DNA from: JBLHKE01 sp047619485
GTDB taxonomy: Bacteria; Verrucomicrobiota; Verrucomicrobiia; Verrucomicrobiales; DEV007
Assembly (NCBI GenBank): GCA_047619485.1
Contig: JBLHKE010000028.1
Location: forward strand, 1-23,332
Length of the DNA: 23,332 nt
Reading direction: 5' to 3'
Each line of letters opens with the position of its first letter. Within the stretch, counting starts at the first letter, position 1. The notes under the pieces were generated by a model. That model saw only the letters and a program-made list of their open reading frames with translations. It did not search any database and was not told where the DNA came from. A program made the position numbers and the translations under genes. Below, piece by piece: positions 7,649 through 15,294 of this stretch.

Positions 7649-8356
7649 TCACTTCGAAAAATCCATCGGCGTGATCTTCACGTTGCGAAACGCGACCGCG
7701 CCGTGATCGCCCTGAAACATGATCGGCCCCTCTGCGGCTTCCTTGCCTGTCACTCCCGCAGGAGTCGGCCCTTCCATCTCGACGTTTGCCTGGATCACCT
7801 TGCCGTTCAGTTCGACTTTGAGCAGGATCGCGTTGGCAGTTTTCTTGCCTTCTTTGTCAAACTTCGGAGCTTGGATATCGATGACGTATTTCTGCCACTC
7901 GCCGTGCTTTTTACATGGGTTTGAGCTGGCGGGCTTCGCACCGTAGATCGCGCCCATGTCGCCGTTGCCCATCTTCTCCTTACCGTAGCTATCGAGAATC
8001 TGCACCTCATACTCCCCCATCACGTAGACCCCAGAATTGGCCCCCTTGGCCACCATGAACTCCAGCTCGATCCGGCTGCTGCCGAATTTCTTCTTCGAGT
8101 AGATGTCCCAGCTCTGGCCGTGGCCGTCGACTCTGTTGATCATCGCCTTGCCTTTGCCGTTCACCTCCTTGCTCACCGTGAATCCTTTCGAGTCGCCCTC
8201 CACCTTAGGATCCCCGACAACCCACTTACTGTTACCTTTATTTTTCTCCTTCACCGCCCATTCGTCGAGGTTGGTTCCGTCGAATACCGCGACCGGTTCA
8301 GCAGCAAAACAAGGCAGGCAAGACAGCAATATGGCGAGAGTGGCAAAGGTTTTCAT
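7649..8356 (-). CDS. Secreted DUF1080 (3-keto-disaccharide hydrolase domain) protein
   Basis: This 235-residue single-domain protein (PF06439-like) has a lectin-like jelly roll fold; some members hydrolyse 3-keto-glycosides. A signal peptide covers residues 1-19 (CFAAEP boundary). Hallmarks are VFDGTNLDEW (24-33), NSGVYVMGEYEVQILDSYG (107-125), GEWQKYVIDIQ, and GPIMFQGDHGAVAFRNVKI near the C-terminus. Length is normal and no lesion is seen, in contrast to the fragments on both sides. It probably acts in the periplasm or outside the cell in sugar breakdown. An 8-bp hairpin (8382-8408) lies just upstream in its leader or promoter region. The exact substrate and whether it is a hydrolase or only a binding protein are unknown. 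Confidence 0.88.
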   Translation of the reverse strand: MKTFATLAILLSCLPCFAAEPVAVFDGTNLDEWAVKEKNKGNSKWVVGDPKVEGDSKGFTVSKEVNGKGKAMINRVDGHGQSWDIYSKKKFGSSRIELEFMVAKGANSGVYVMGEYEVQILDSYGKEKMGNGDMGAIYGAKPASSNPCKKHGEWQKYVIDIQAPKFDKEGKKTANAILLKVELNGKVIQANVEMEGPTPAGVTGKEAAEGPIMFQGDHGAVAFRNVKITPMDFSK

Positions 8357-8381
8357 AGAGGTATACTCGCCTAAAAGCTCA

Positions 8382-8408
8382 GGAGGCTAAAGCAAAAAAA
8401 TAGCCTCC
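8382..8408 (-). promoter_or_regulatory. Perfect 8-bp inverted repeat upstream of the DUF1080 gene
   Basis: GGAGGCTA at 8382-8389 and TAGCCTCC at 8401-8408 are perfect inverted repeats separated by an A-rich 11-base loop. The site is 25 bases upstream of the DUF1080 start codon, so it may be an operator or a leader hairpin. On neither strand is the stem followed by a T-run, so a simple terminator is unlikely. Confidence 0.4.
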
Positions 8409-8496
8409 CAGCATCGGCCAGAGGAGTTTTGGAAGCATTTTAGGATTAGCTGACAGCAAGCATTCGCTTAAGACCCTATGGGCACCTCCGAAAACC

Positions 8497-8697
8497 TCAT
8501 GCGGGCTGGAGCTTGATAAAATCCCCGCTGTCTTCGTTGCTAAAGCGCCCACTATCACCAGATAGCTTAGCGTTTATCGCCTCGCCAGCGGGAATTTTCT
8601 CTGCGCCCCATTTCCACAGCAGGTTTCCGGAGGTGCCCCTATGCAATTCTATCCGAACGGGCCGATCCGAAAAAACGGGCAATTCTACCTTTCTCCG
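8497..8697 (-). pseudogene. C-terminal remnant of an unidentified gene
   Basis: A leftward frame ends in a clean TGA and reads KVELPVFSDRPVRIELHR, then LLWKWGAEKIPAGEAINAKL, and ends GDFIKLQPA. The alternation of hydrophobic and polar residues is that of a beta-sandwich C-terminal domain. No start codon in good context exists: the frame begins after a TAG at 8698-8700. In another frame just upstream (about 8700-8765) protein-like text GSISTIDMRSASTIIVKLSI can be joined to it by one frameshift. I could not assign a family. It is most likely the tail of a decayed secreted protein. The rest of 8409-8910 shows only this fragment and a short helical piece (LAEIREQLQSGRES followed by TAG) abutting MITE copy 2. 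Confidence 0.4.
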
Positions 8698-8910
8698 CTA
8701 ATGCTGAGTTTGACTATGATTGTTGAGGCAGATCTCATATCGATTGTGGAGATGCTCCCTTCCCCCCTCCACGGCCGAGTCATCCCAAAAAATTATTTAC
8801 GTCGCGTCGTGATCCAGTCACCAGTTCCGTTGTTGCGATTATCGCATCGCCCCTTCTAGGACTCACGTCCGGATTGAAGTTGCTCCCGAATTTCGGCCAG
8901 ATGAATGCTA

Positions 8911-9068
8911 AGGGCTTGTCAGTAAATAACTCCTACAATCTGCTGGTTATTTTGGCCATCACCCGCGTTAGCTTCCAACTCAAATAGCCCGCTATAATCG
9001 CTGAAATCTGCCTTGGTGCTGGCTAAAATTCCTGCGCATCTTTGTATGACTTATTTCCTGACACCCCC
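8911..9068. mobile_element. MITE-like repeated element, copy 2
   Basis: This is the better preserved of two direct copies. The left end AGGGCTTGTCAGTAAATAAC pairs imperfectly with the reverse complement of the right end, GGGGGTGTCAGGAAATAAG, giving terminal inverted repeats of about 30 bases. TA dinucleotides flank the element (8909-8910 and 9069-9070), as expected for TA-targeting transposases of the IS630/Tc1-mariner type, although the assignment to that family is inference. It has no coding capacity for a transposase. Confidence 0.78.
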
Positions 9069-9165
9069 TAAGGGCGTGTTCGGAACTAATTTGGAATGAC
9101 AGCGGCTCGCCCTCGCAATGGCAAGTCGTCATTGCTCACAGCTATTTTCGGAAAAGCCAATGCCG

Positions 9166-11754
9166 TTAAGGATTCGATGCGCGCCCTGACAGACCGCAGA
9201 TTACTTGGCTAATCAGTAAGGGCGCAAAAGTCGCAGCAACCACCAGTTGCCAGCCCGCGAACGACGGGCTCTGCAGCGACAGAATATTGGCAACGGCAGG
9301 AACGTGAACCGCGATCGCTAGCAATACGATGCACAGGGCAAGCGCCGCCCAGATGTAGCGGTTGCGGGTGATCTGGTTGACGAACAGGCCCTCTGAGCGA
9401 TCGCGCATGTTAAACACGTGCACGAGTTGGGCACCAGCCAGCGCAATGAATGCGATACTGACCGCCTCAGCCGTGTCGACCTTCAACCACACGAGTGCGA
9501 GCGCGAAGGCAGCGAGAATCGAGGCGCACATCGTCACGCTATAGCCAGCGATTTTGATCCAATCCCCACGGCGCAAGATCGGTTCAGCCGGATCGCGTGG
9601 TCGCTGGCGCATCATGTTGCCGTGGCCGTTCCCCATGCCCAGAGCGAGCGCCGGAAACACATCGGTGACCATGTTGAGAAACAGAATCTGCAGTGGTAGG
9701 ATCGGCAGCGGCGAATCCACCGCTGCGGCGAGCCCGACGATGAGGATCTCGCTAAGGTTGCACGACATCAGGTAGAGAACGAAGCGGCGGATGTTCGAAA
9801 AGATAATCCGCCCCTGCTCGACGGCGGTGACGATCGAGCTAAACGCGTCGTCTTTGAGAATCATGTCAGCGGCCTCTTTCGCGACCTCAGTGCCACGCAG
9901 TCCCATGGCAATTCCGATGTCGGCTTCTTTTAAGGCAGGGGCATCGTTCACGCCGTCACCAGTCATCGCCACGACCATCCCCTTTCGCTGGTAGCTCTCG
10001 ATGATATCGAGCTTCTGCTTCGGGCTGACCCGGGCGAACACGGTCGGTTCGGTGAGATCGGTGGAATTACTAATCTCGCTTCCGGTGACCACCTCAGATT
10101 TCGTCAAGCCACTCGCCAGGCCCACGGCATTGGCGACGTAAGCAGCCGTGGCTGGCTGGTCACCGGTGATCATCACCACGCGGATCCCCGAGGCGCGACA
10201 CTCGCTGATCGCGGTGCGCACATCGTCACGTGGCGGATCGACCAGCCCGACGAGGCCGAGGAAGGTGAGTGCTTCGTAAGGGGCATCCGAGTCACTGCGC
10301 GATTGCTTTCGGGCGACGCCCAAGACGCGCAACCCGGTCTCGGCGAGCGACTCGTTTCTGCTCATCCACTGCCCCCCCTCCTCTGGCCGGTCGAACTGGC
10401 AGGCATCGATGACGGACTCGGGTGCGCCTTTGACATAGTAGTCGAAGCGATCACCATCGCGGTAGGTGGTCGCCATCATCTTCGCGTCGGAATCAAAAGC
10501 CTCTTCGCCGACCCGCGGGTGATCTGGGATATCGAACGCTGCCTTGGCAACAGCGCCGAGTAGCGCGACCTCGATGGGATCGCCAACGCCGTCGAGCGAA
10601 GCATTGTTGCAAAGAGCGATGGTCTCGAGGATTTCATCCAAGCCGGACTGGTTCTCCGGCAGCGTCCCCATCTCGACTGCTTCACCATCCGCGAGGACGA
10701 ATTTGACCACTTCCATGCGATTCTCGGTGAGCGTGCCCGTCTTGTCCGAACAGATCACGCTGGTGGCGCCGAGCGTCTCGACGGCCGACAGTCGGTTGAT
10801 CAGTGCCTGCCGACGCGACATCCGCCACATGCCACGTGCCAGCGCCATCGTCGCGACGATCGGCAGCCCCTCCGGAATAGCAGCGACCGCGAGCGCGATG
10901 GAGGTCTCGATCATTAGGTAGACATCCTTGCCAGCCCGGATTCCCGCGATCGCGGTCAATGCAGCGATCGCCAAAGTGACCCAGACGAGTTTGTGCCCGA
11001 GTTCGTTGAGCCGCTTCTCCAAAGGGGTGATCTCGTCCGCGGAGTTCTCGACAAGTGAGGAAATTTGCCCGAGTTCGCTCGCCATCCCGGTGGCAGTCAC
11101 GACCCCCTCACCAGAGCCACGCGTGATGGCGGTGCCGTTGTAGAGCATGTTCGCGCGCTCGGCGAGAACCGTATCGTCCGCGATTGTTTCGCAACCTTTG
11201 CCGACCGGAGCCGATTCCCCGGTGAGCGATGACTCGTTGCTCTGCAGCCGCGATGCCCGGAAGATCCGCATGTCTGCTGCGATCACATCGCCACCCTCGA
11301 CCACCACGATGTCGCCTGGAACCAGTTCACCTGCCGGAATCCGACGCAGCGCCCCAGCACGGCGCACGGTCACGCTGACCTGCGTGAGCTTGCGGAGAGC
11401 TTCCATGGAACGCAGCGCCCCGAACTCGGTGAAGAAACCGATGAGGGCGTTGACGACGATGACCGCGATGATCGCGCCCCCTTCCAGCCAATCGTGAAAA
11501 AAGAACGATAGTCCCGCTGCGGCGGCGAGGAGTAAAACGATGAGGCTGTGAAATTGGGCGAGCAGAATTAGCATCGCCGAGCGCGGCTTCGTATGCGTCA
11601 GCTCGTTCGCGCCAAAACGCTCCCGCTGTCCGGAGACCTGCGAGTCATCCAGCCCCTCGCTCCCGGCCAACGAGAGGCACGGAAGCACCTCGTCGACTTC
11701 GAGCGACCACGGAGCCTGTGAAGCCCCGAGACTCCGCACTGGGGTTTCATTCAT
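9166..11754 (-). CDS. P2-type cation-transporting ATPase (Ca2+-ATPase-like)
   Basis: This inner-membrane P-type ATPase of 862 residues pumps a cation using ATP; Ca2+ (or Mn2+) is the most likely substrate. With the start at 11754 the order is an N-terminal cation-ATPase domain, TGES (178-181), M4 motif VAAIPEGLP (about 290-298), DKTGTLT with phospho-acceptor D337, KGAPE (442-446) for nucleotide binding, TGDQ (530-533) and TGDGVNDAP (598-606). The M6 motif NMVTD matches Ca2+ site II of SERCA/PMR1 pumps. The M5 helix reads MSCNLSEILIV. The frame opens with a GTG at 11805, but the ATG at 11754 gives a more usual N-terminus. The gene stands alone, with its own TATAAT promoter and an inverted repeat upstream. 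I see no regulatory C-terminal extension. Confidence 0.9.
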   Translation of the reverse strand: MNETPVRSLGASQAPWSLEVDEVLPCLSLAGSEGLDDSQVSGQRERFGANELTHTKPRSAMLILLAQFHSLIVLLLAAAAGLSFFFHDWLEGGAIIAVIVVNALIGFFTEFGALRSMEALRKLTQVSVTVRRAGALRRIPAGELVPGDIVVVEGGDVIAADMRIFRASRLQSNESSLTGESAPVGKGCETIADDTVLAERANMLYNGTAITRGSGEGVVTATGMASELGQISSLVENSADEITPLEKRLNELGHKLVWVTLAIAALTAIAGIRAGKDVYLMIETSIALAVAAIPEGLPIVATMALARGMWRMSRRQALINRLSAVETLGATSVICSDKTGTLTENRMEVVKFVLADGEAVEMGTLPENQSGLDEILETIALCNNASLDGVGDPIEVALLGAVAKAAFDIPDHPRVGEEAFDSDAKMMATTYRDGDRFDYYVKGAPESVIDACQFDRPEEGGQWMSRNESLAETGLRVLGVARKQSRSDSDAPYEALTFLGLVGLVDPPRDDVRTAISECRASGIRVVMITGDQPATAAYVANAVGLASGLTKSEVVTGSEISNSTDLTEPTVFARVSPKQKLDIIESYQRKGMVVAMTGDGVNDAPALKEADIGIAMGLRGTEVAKEAADMILKDDAFSSIVTAVEQGRIIFSNIRRFVLYLMSCNLSEILIVGLAAAVDSPLPILPLQILFLNMVTDVFPALALGMGNGHGNMMRQRPRDPAEPILRRGDWIKIAGYSVTMCASILAAFALALVWLKVDTAEAVSIAFIALAGAQLVHVFNMRDRSEGLFVNQITRNRYIWAALALCIVLLAIAVHVPAVANILSLQSPSFAGWQLVVAATFAPLLISQVICGLSGRASNP

Positions 11755-11864
11755 CCTCAATTCTCGGTGGCAACGGCGCAAGTTGCTACGCACCCATTGA
11801 TCCACCCGGCGCAGATCTTGCCAGCTTGCGCGCCTTTCAGTTCACGGCCTATTATGCATCACGA

Positions 11865-11892
11865 ATTATATTTTTTGCACCCGAGTGTTGAA
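11865..11892 (-). promoter_or_regulatory. Predicted sigma70-type promoter of the P-type ATPase gene
   Basis: On the minus strand there is a perfect TATAAT (-10, 11870 down to 11865) preceded by an A-tract. A weak -35 (TCAACA, 4 of 6 consensus positions, 16-base spacing) is at 11892-11887. Transcription would start near 11858, about 100 bases before the preferred ATG. The perfect -10 and its position upstream of the gene support it; the poor -35 suggests a need for an activator. Confidence 0.45.
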
Positions 11893-11905
11893 CCCAAAGA
11901 GCTTG

Positions 11906-11946
11906 GGCGTCTCGGTTCGAGTTGGTGGCACGTGGCGAGACGCCCC
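11906..11946. promoter_or_regulatory. Perfect 10-bp inverted repeat, possible operator or terminator
   Basis: GGGCGTCTCG at 11906-11915 and CGAGACGCCC at 11937-11946 are perfect inverted repeats with a 21-base loop. A second stem, CCCAA/TTGGG (11894-11898 and 11904-11908), overlaps the left arm by three bases, so the two structures exclude each other. The pair lies between the stop of the ExbD-like gene and the ATPase promoter. It could bind a regulator of the pump or end transcription of the leftward operon; no T-run follows. Confidence 0.45.
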
Positions 11947-11992
11947 ATGCTCCTTGTTCACAACTTTGTTTGAGTGCCATTACACGAACCAG

Positions 11993-13087
11993 CTAGTCCA
12001 ACACCTTCGGCTTCTTCGGCTTCGGCTTCGGTTTCACTGGCGGCGGCTTGTTCTTGTCCTTGTTCGGGTCGACGGGTGGTGGCTCGTGGACGAAGCGGAT
12101 GCCCGGCAGAGAACGTCGGACGTCTTTCGCCGTCGTCGGATCCCACCCGACCGGGATAAAAATGTCCTCCGCGATACGCCGGGCGAGCAGGTAGGTCTCG
12201 AAGGCGTCTGGGTGCACTAGGAAGCGGATGTAGTTGCGGTCTGATTTCACCCGATTGATCTGCAGGCGGAGCGGCGAATTGACTTTCAGACCTTCGATAA
12301 TCGACTGCCCCCCACCCTTCAGATCCGGCGTCATCACAAACTGCGCCCACGGACGGTCCGGATAGGTGTTGAGCGAAACGGACACGCCACCGCTGCTGAC
12401 CTTTCTCGCTACCACATGCTTCTTGGTCTCCGCCTGACGGTAGTATGGGGTCTTACCCTTCATCTCTCCCACCAGCGATTCTTTCGCCTGAATCTCTTTG
12501 ACGGTGCGCGCCAACAGACCCGGATAATCGATCAGGATGACACGGTCGCCAGCACACAGGAACAACACTTCTTTGGCGTCCTCGTAGGGATCACGGGGGT
12601 TGGGCATGCGCACTTTCTTGGCGGGAGTCTTCTCTAGTTCCATGCGCTTGATCTCTTGCTCCATGCCGACGATCCCCTCCTCTTCCGTCTTAATCAGAAC
12701 CAAGAGTTCCTCGTGCTGCTTCTGTTTGTCCACGAATAGATCCGCGAGGCCGTCGACCATGGCTTCAGCTTGCGCGATCTCTGCGATCTCCTTTTTCAAC
12801 GCCAATTCCTCCTGCCGTAACTGCTCGATCTCAGCTGGATCAACTTTGCGATCGACCGACGACTGCACCGCTTCGATCTGTTGCGCGACCTGATCACGTT
12901 CGGCCTCGATCTGCGCCATCTGTTCGGCACTGACCGGGTCCAATCCATCACGGATCCGCTTCACCGCGTCGGCGACATTGATCTGTGAGACGATGATCAC
13001 GATGATCAAAATTCCGACGACATTGGTCATCGTGTCGAGCAAGGAATCCAGATTCCCAGTTGCTGATTCCACCTTGCGACGACGCAT
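11993..13087 (-). CDS. ExbD/TolR-like membrane-anchored coiled-coil protein, Asp-bearing partner
   Basis: This 364-residue protein has an N-in single transmembrane helix (about 18-37) preceded by NLDSLLDTMT. D18 aligns with the proton-carrying Asp of ExbD/TolR (pattern P-L-L-D-hydrophobic helix). A heptad-type coiled coil covers about residues 60-155, then a periplasmic domain (about 170-335) containing VLFLCAGDRVILIDYPG and RFLVHPDAFETYLLARRI, and a Pro/Lys-rich tail (335-364). It is more than twice the length of ordinary ExbD (~140 residues). Its ATG shares one base with the TAA of the gene before it (TAATG), so the two are translationally coupled. It probably pairs with the Ser18 protein next door in the channel encoded by the upstream TolQ-like gene. 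The cargo or target is unknown. Confidence 0.75.
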   Translation of the reverse strand: MRRRKVESATGNLDSLLDTMTNVVGILIIVIIVSQINVADAVKRIRDGLDPVSAEQMAQIEAERDQVAQQIEAVQSSVDRKVDPAEIEQLRQEELALKKEIAEIAQAEAMVDGLADLFVDKQKQHEELLVLIKTEEEGIVGMEQEIKRMELEKTPAKKVRMPNPRDPYEDAKEVLFLCAGDRVILIDYPGLLARTVKEIQAKESLVGEMKGKTPYYRQAETKKHVVARKVSSGGVSVSLNTYPDRPWAQFVMTPDLKGGGQSIIEGLKVNSPLRLQINRVKSDRNYIRFLVHPDAFETYLLARRIAEDIFIPVGWDPTTAKDVRRSLPGIRFVHEPPPVDPNKDKNKPPPVKPKPKPKKPKVLD

Positions 13088-13875
13088 TACTTGCCCCCTC
13101 CTACCCGTTTGATACCGAAGGCCGCCAGATCGACGACGCCTTCTCCAAGCAGCGGCAGCTTAGCAACCCCTGCCCCACCAGCCAAAGCAACATCGCGGGC
13201 TCTGGCGTAGACGCCGAGGGCGTCTTGGCGAATCAAAAATACGATGGTGCGACCAGCGTCGTCGCCGGCCTTCACATAGTCGATCAGCTTCTTGTAATCC
13301 GGATGCTTGGAAAGGTCGGAAGTCTTCACTGCGATACTTTTCGAGGGTGCGTGGATGACAACGCCCTCTTTGCGCACCTCGACGAACTGCGGTCGGATCT
13401 TGCTGCTGCCGCCCGACGGCTGGATCAGGACCTTCGGTTTCTTCTTGAGCTCAACGAATCGCGCGAGCTCATCCTCGAGTTTCTTCTTTTTATCCTCGAG
13501 TATCTTCTTGTCGGCTGTGCGTGCGGCGATGGATTCCTGAATCTCTGCCAACTGGTCCTCCATTTCGGCAGGCACCGGTTTCTGCCTCGTGATCGACTGC
13601 TTCAACTTGGCCACTTGGGACTCCAAATTGATCTTCTCCACGGCGGCGGTCTTATCCTTACCGAATTCTTTGATCTTCAAACGCATCTGCGCAATTTTCT
13701 TTTGCAAGGCAGCGCCCTCCTCCGCGCGGGCGACATCCTCGTTCTCCCGCCCCTGCGCGATCTGACTCAGGCTGAGGCTCATGATCACGAGCGTCAGCAC
13801 CCCGATCACACAGGCGAGGATGCTGAGGAACGGGAAGAGCGAGATCGTGATCTCCTGTGCTGGGCGGCGTGCCAT
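13087..13875 (-). CDS. ExbD/TolR-like membrane-anchored coiled-coil protein, Asp-less partner
   Basis: This 262-residue protein has the same plan as its downstream neighbour: a short cytosolic N-terminus (RRPAQEITISLFPFLS), one transmembrane helix (about 16-37), a long charged coiled coil (about 42-145), and a periplasmic domain (about 150-262) with PQFVEVRKEGVVIHAP and TIVFLIRQDALGVYARARDV. P15-F-L-S18 aligns with the P-L-L-D motif of TolR, so the key Asp is replaced by Ser. It begins three bases after the stop of the TolQ/MotA-like gene and overlaps the next start by one base. I infer that it forms a heteromeric periplasmic rod with the 364-residue partner, in which only one subunit type can carry protons. 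The homology to ExbD is remote and based on topology and motif position. Confidence 0.7.
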   Translation of the reverse strand: MARRPAQEITISLFPFLSILACVIGVLTLVIMSLSLSQIAQGRENEDVARAEEGAALQKKIAQMRLKIKEFGKDKTAAVEKINLESQVAKLKQSITRQKPVPAEMEDQLAEIQESIAARTADKKILEDKKKKLEDELARFVELKKKPKVLIQPSGGSSKIRPQFVEVRKEGVVIHAPSKSIAVKTSDLSKHPDYKKLIDYVKAGDDAGRTIVFLIRQDALGVYARARDVALAGGAGVAKLPLLGEGVVDLAAFGIKRVGGGK

Positions 13876-13878
13876 GGT

Positions 13879-15219
13879 CTATGATTCGTCTTCGCTCATC
13901 CCGCCGATGTGTTTCTTGCCACCAAACAGGCCGCGTTTCACCTGTTGAATGACGATCTTCTTCCCACCTAGATCAGTGAGGATCGTGTTGAGGGCATCGA
14001 GCGTCTTCTCCATTTTGACAAACTGGTGCAGTGCGGCGTTGGCGTTCTCCTGCATCGCTTTGACAGCTTCCGACTGCGTCTTGTCGAGCAGGCCACCGAT
14101 GCTCTCTGCGGTTCTTTCATACAACTCCAACTGCTGTTGCTGCGAGATCGCCATGTTCTCTTGCACGCGGACAAACTCCGAGAGAATCCCCTCCTGGGTA
14201 CTGCCGACCGCGGAGCCGAGAGCTTCGGCGATCGCGCGCGTATTACTTGCCACATGCGCCATGCCGCCGGCGTCGTTGAGGCGCGTAAGCAGGTTCTCGT
14301 TGCAGTACTCGTCAATCCGACTGAGCAGGTCCTCCTCGGCCTTCTGCATCCCAGACATGGGGAAATACAGCATGATGCTGATGACGAGCGCCAACAGGGT
14401 GGTATCGAAGGCCACCCCGAGACCACCGGTGACGCCGTTGATCGCTACCTTCAAAGCCTCCATGTCAGCGGCGCTGTCGGTGGTCGCGGCGAATCCGCCA
14501 ATCGCACTCGAAATTCCGATCACCGTCCCGATGAATCCGAGGAGCGGGATCGCCCAAAGGAACGCCTTCACTAAAGTGTAGCTGCCGACGATTCCTGCGT
14601 AGTCGATCTCCGACTGCGACGACATCATGTTCGCCACCTCCGGCGTGCTCCTTCGGGCGCGGAAGTGCGCGAGACCACGGCGCACGCGGCTCACCATGAA
14701 ACTATCTCGCAACTGCTCGGGGATGCTATCGAGGTGCTGCAAGAACCCCACGAGGTCGTCGGCTTGGATATCGTGCGAGATGGAGGTCGGCAACACATCG
14801 ACCATGAGTGCCTTGCGTTGCTTCGACAGGCGCATCGCTTTGAGGATGAGAATCCCGATCGACCAACCGAGAAAGAGAGTCAGCACGTACGGCACCCAAC
14901 CGCGGGCAACGAACAGATCGGCAATGTAATTGCCTTTCAGTAGTGACATCATCCCAAGGACGAACACCGTGATCCCCAGCCCGATGGCACCACTGAGCAA
15001 CACTGGAACATTCGCCTGGTCGGACCACTGCGGGCCTGCCGTTCTAAAAGAATCATACTCTCCTGGAGCTTGGCCAGGTAAGGCTTGGGAAGCACCTTGG
15101 GCTGGAGGTGCGGCAGGGACGGTGACGTTCTGGTTGCAAGCGGGACAACGCATCGCCATCCCCGCCTGCTCAGGCGTGGAGAGCAGGTTCTGGCTACAAT
15201 TCGGGCAGATAAATCTCAT
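13879..15219 (-). CDS. MotA/TolQ/ExbB-family proton channel protein with N-terminal zinc ribbon
   Basis: This 446-residue inner-membrane protein starts with a C5-x2-C8 ... C25-x2-C28 zinc ribbon (residues 1-35), followed by a Pro/Ala-rich linker. Transmembrane segments lie at about 70-92, 108-128, 217-240 and 268-287. The family core is visible as IPLLGFIGTVIGISSAIGGF (224-243) and GVTGGLGVAFDTTLLALVIS (262-281), whose threonines line the proton path in TolQ/ExbB. The C-terminal ~150 residues form a cytosolic helical tail with Gln-rich coiled-coil text, longer than in TolQ (~230 residues in total). It is the first member of a tight three-gene unit with the two ExbD-like genes, so it should supply the stator pentamer. 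The zinc ribbon points to a regulatory or protein-binding role in the cytosol. Confidence 0.87.
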   Translation of the reverse strand: MRFICPNCSQNLLSTPEQAGMAMRCPACNQNVTVPAAPPAQGASQALPGQAPGEYDSFRTAGPQWSDQANVPVLLSGAIGLGITVFVLGMMSLLKGNYIADLFVARGWVPYVLTLFLGWSIGILILKAMRLSKQRKALMVDVLPTSISHDIQADDLVGFLQHLDSIPEQLRDSFMVSRVRRGLAHFRARRSTPEVANMMSSQSEIDYAGIVGSYTLVKAFLWAIPLLGFIGTVIGISSAIGGFAATTDSAADMEALKVAINGVTGGLGVAFDTTLLALVISIMLYFPMSGMQKAEEDLLSRIDEYCNENLLTRLNDAGGMAHVASNTRAIAEALGSAVGSTQEGILSEFVRVQENMAISQQQQLELYERTAESIGGLLDKTQSEAVKAMQENANAALHQFVKMEKTLDALNTILTDLGGKKIVIQQVKRGLFGGKKHIGGMSEDES

Positions 15220-15294
15220 GTGCGCGGAGCTTGCACGACAACGACACGTTTGTGAAGCATTTGTCGCCTGCTGCGCAGCCGACGTAGCACCGAA

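Noticed and set aside
9071..9165. AATGAC/GTCATT inverted repeat after the Ca2+-ATPase gene
   Set aside because: The arms are only 6 bp and widely spaced with no T-run; it could easily occur by chance.
13060..13884. 274-residue rightward frame opposite the 262-residue ExbD-like gene
   Set aside because: Its Leu/Asp/His-rich text is the antisense of a coiled-coil coding sequence. The minus-strand genes here have anchored topology and tight TAATG coupling.
11993..15219. Reading the TolQ/ExbD-like trio as a Zorya-type defence system
   Set aside because: Zorya needs a ZorB with an OmpA-like peptidoglycan-binding domain plus nuclease or helicase effectors. None is present, and the neighbours are envelope-type genes.
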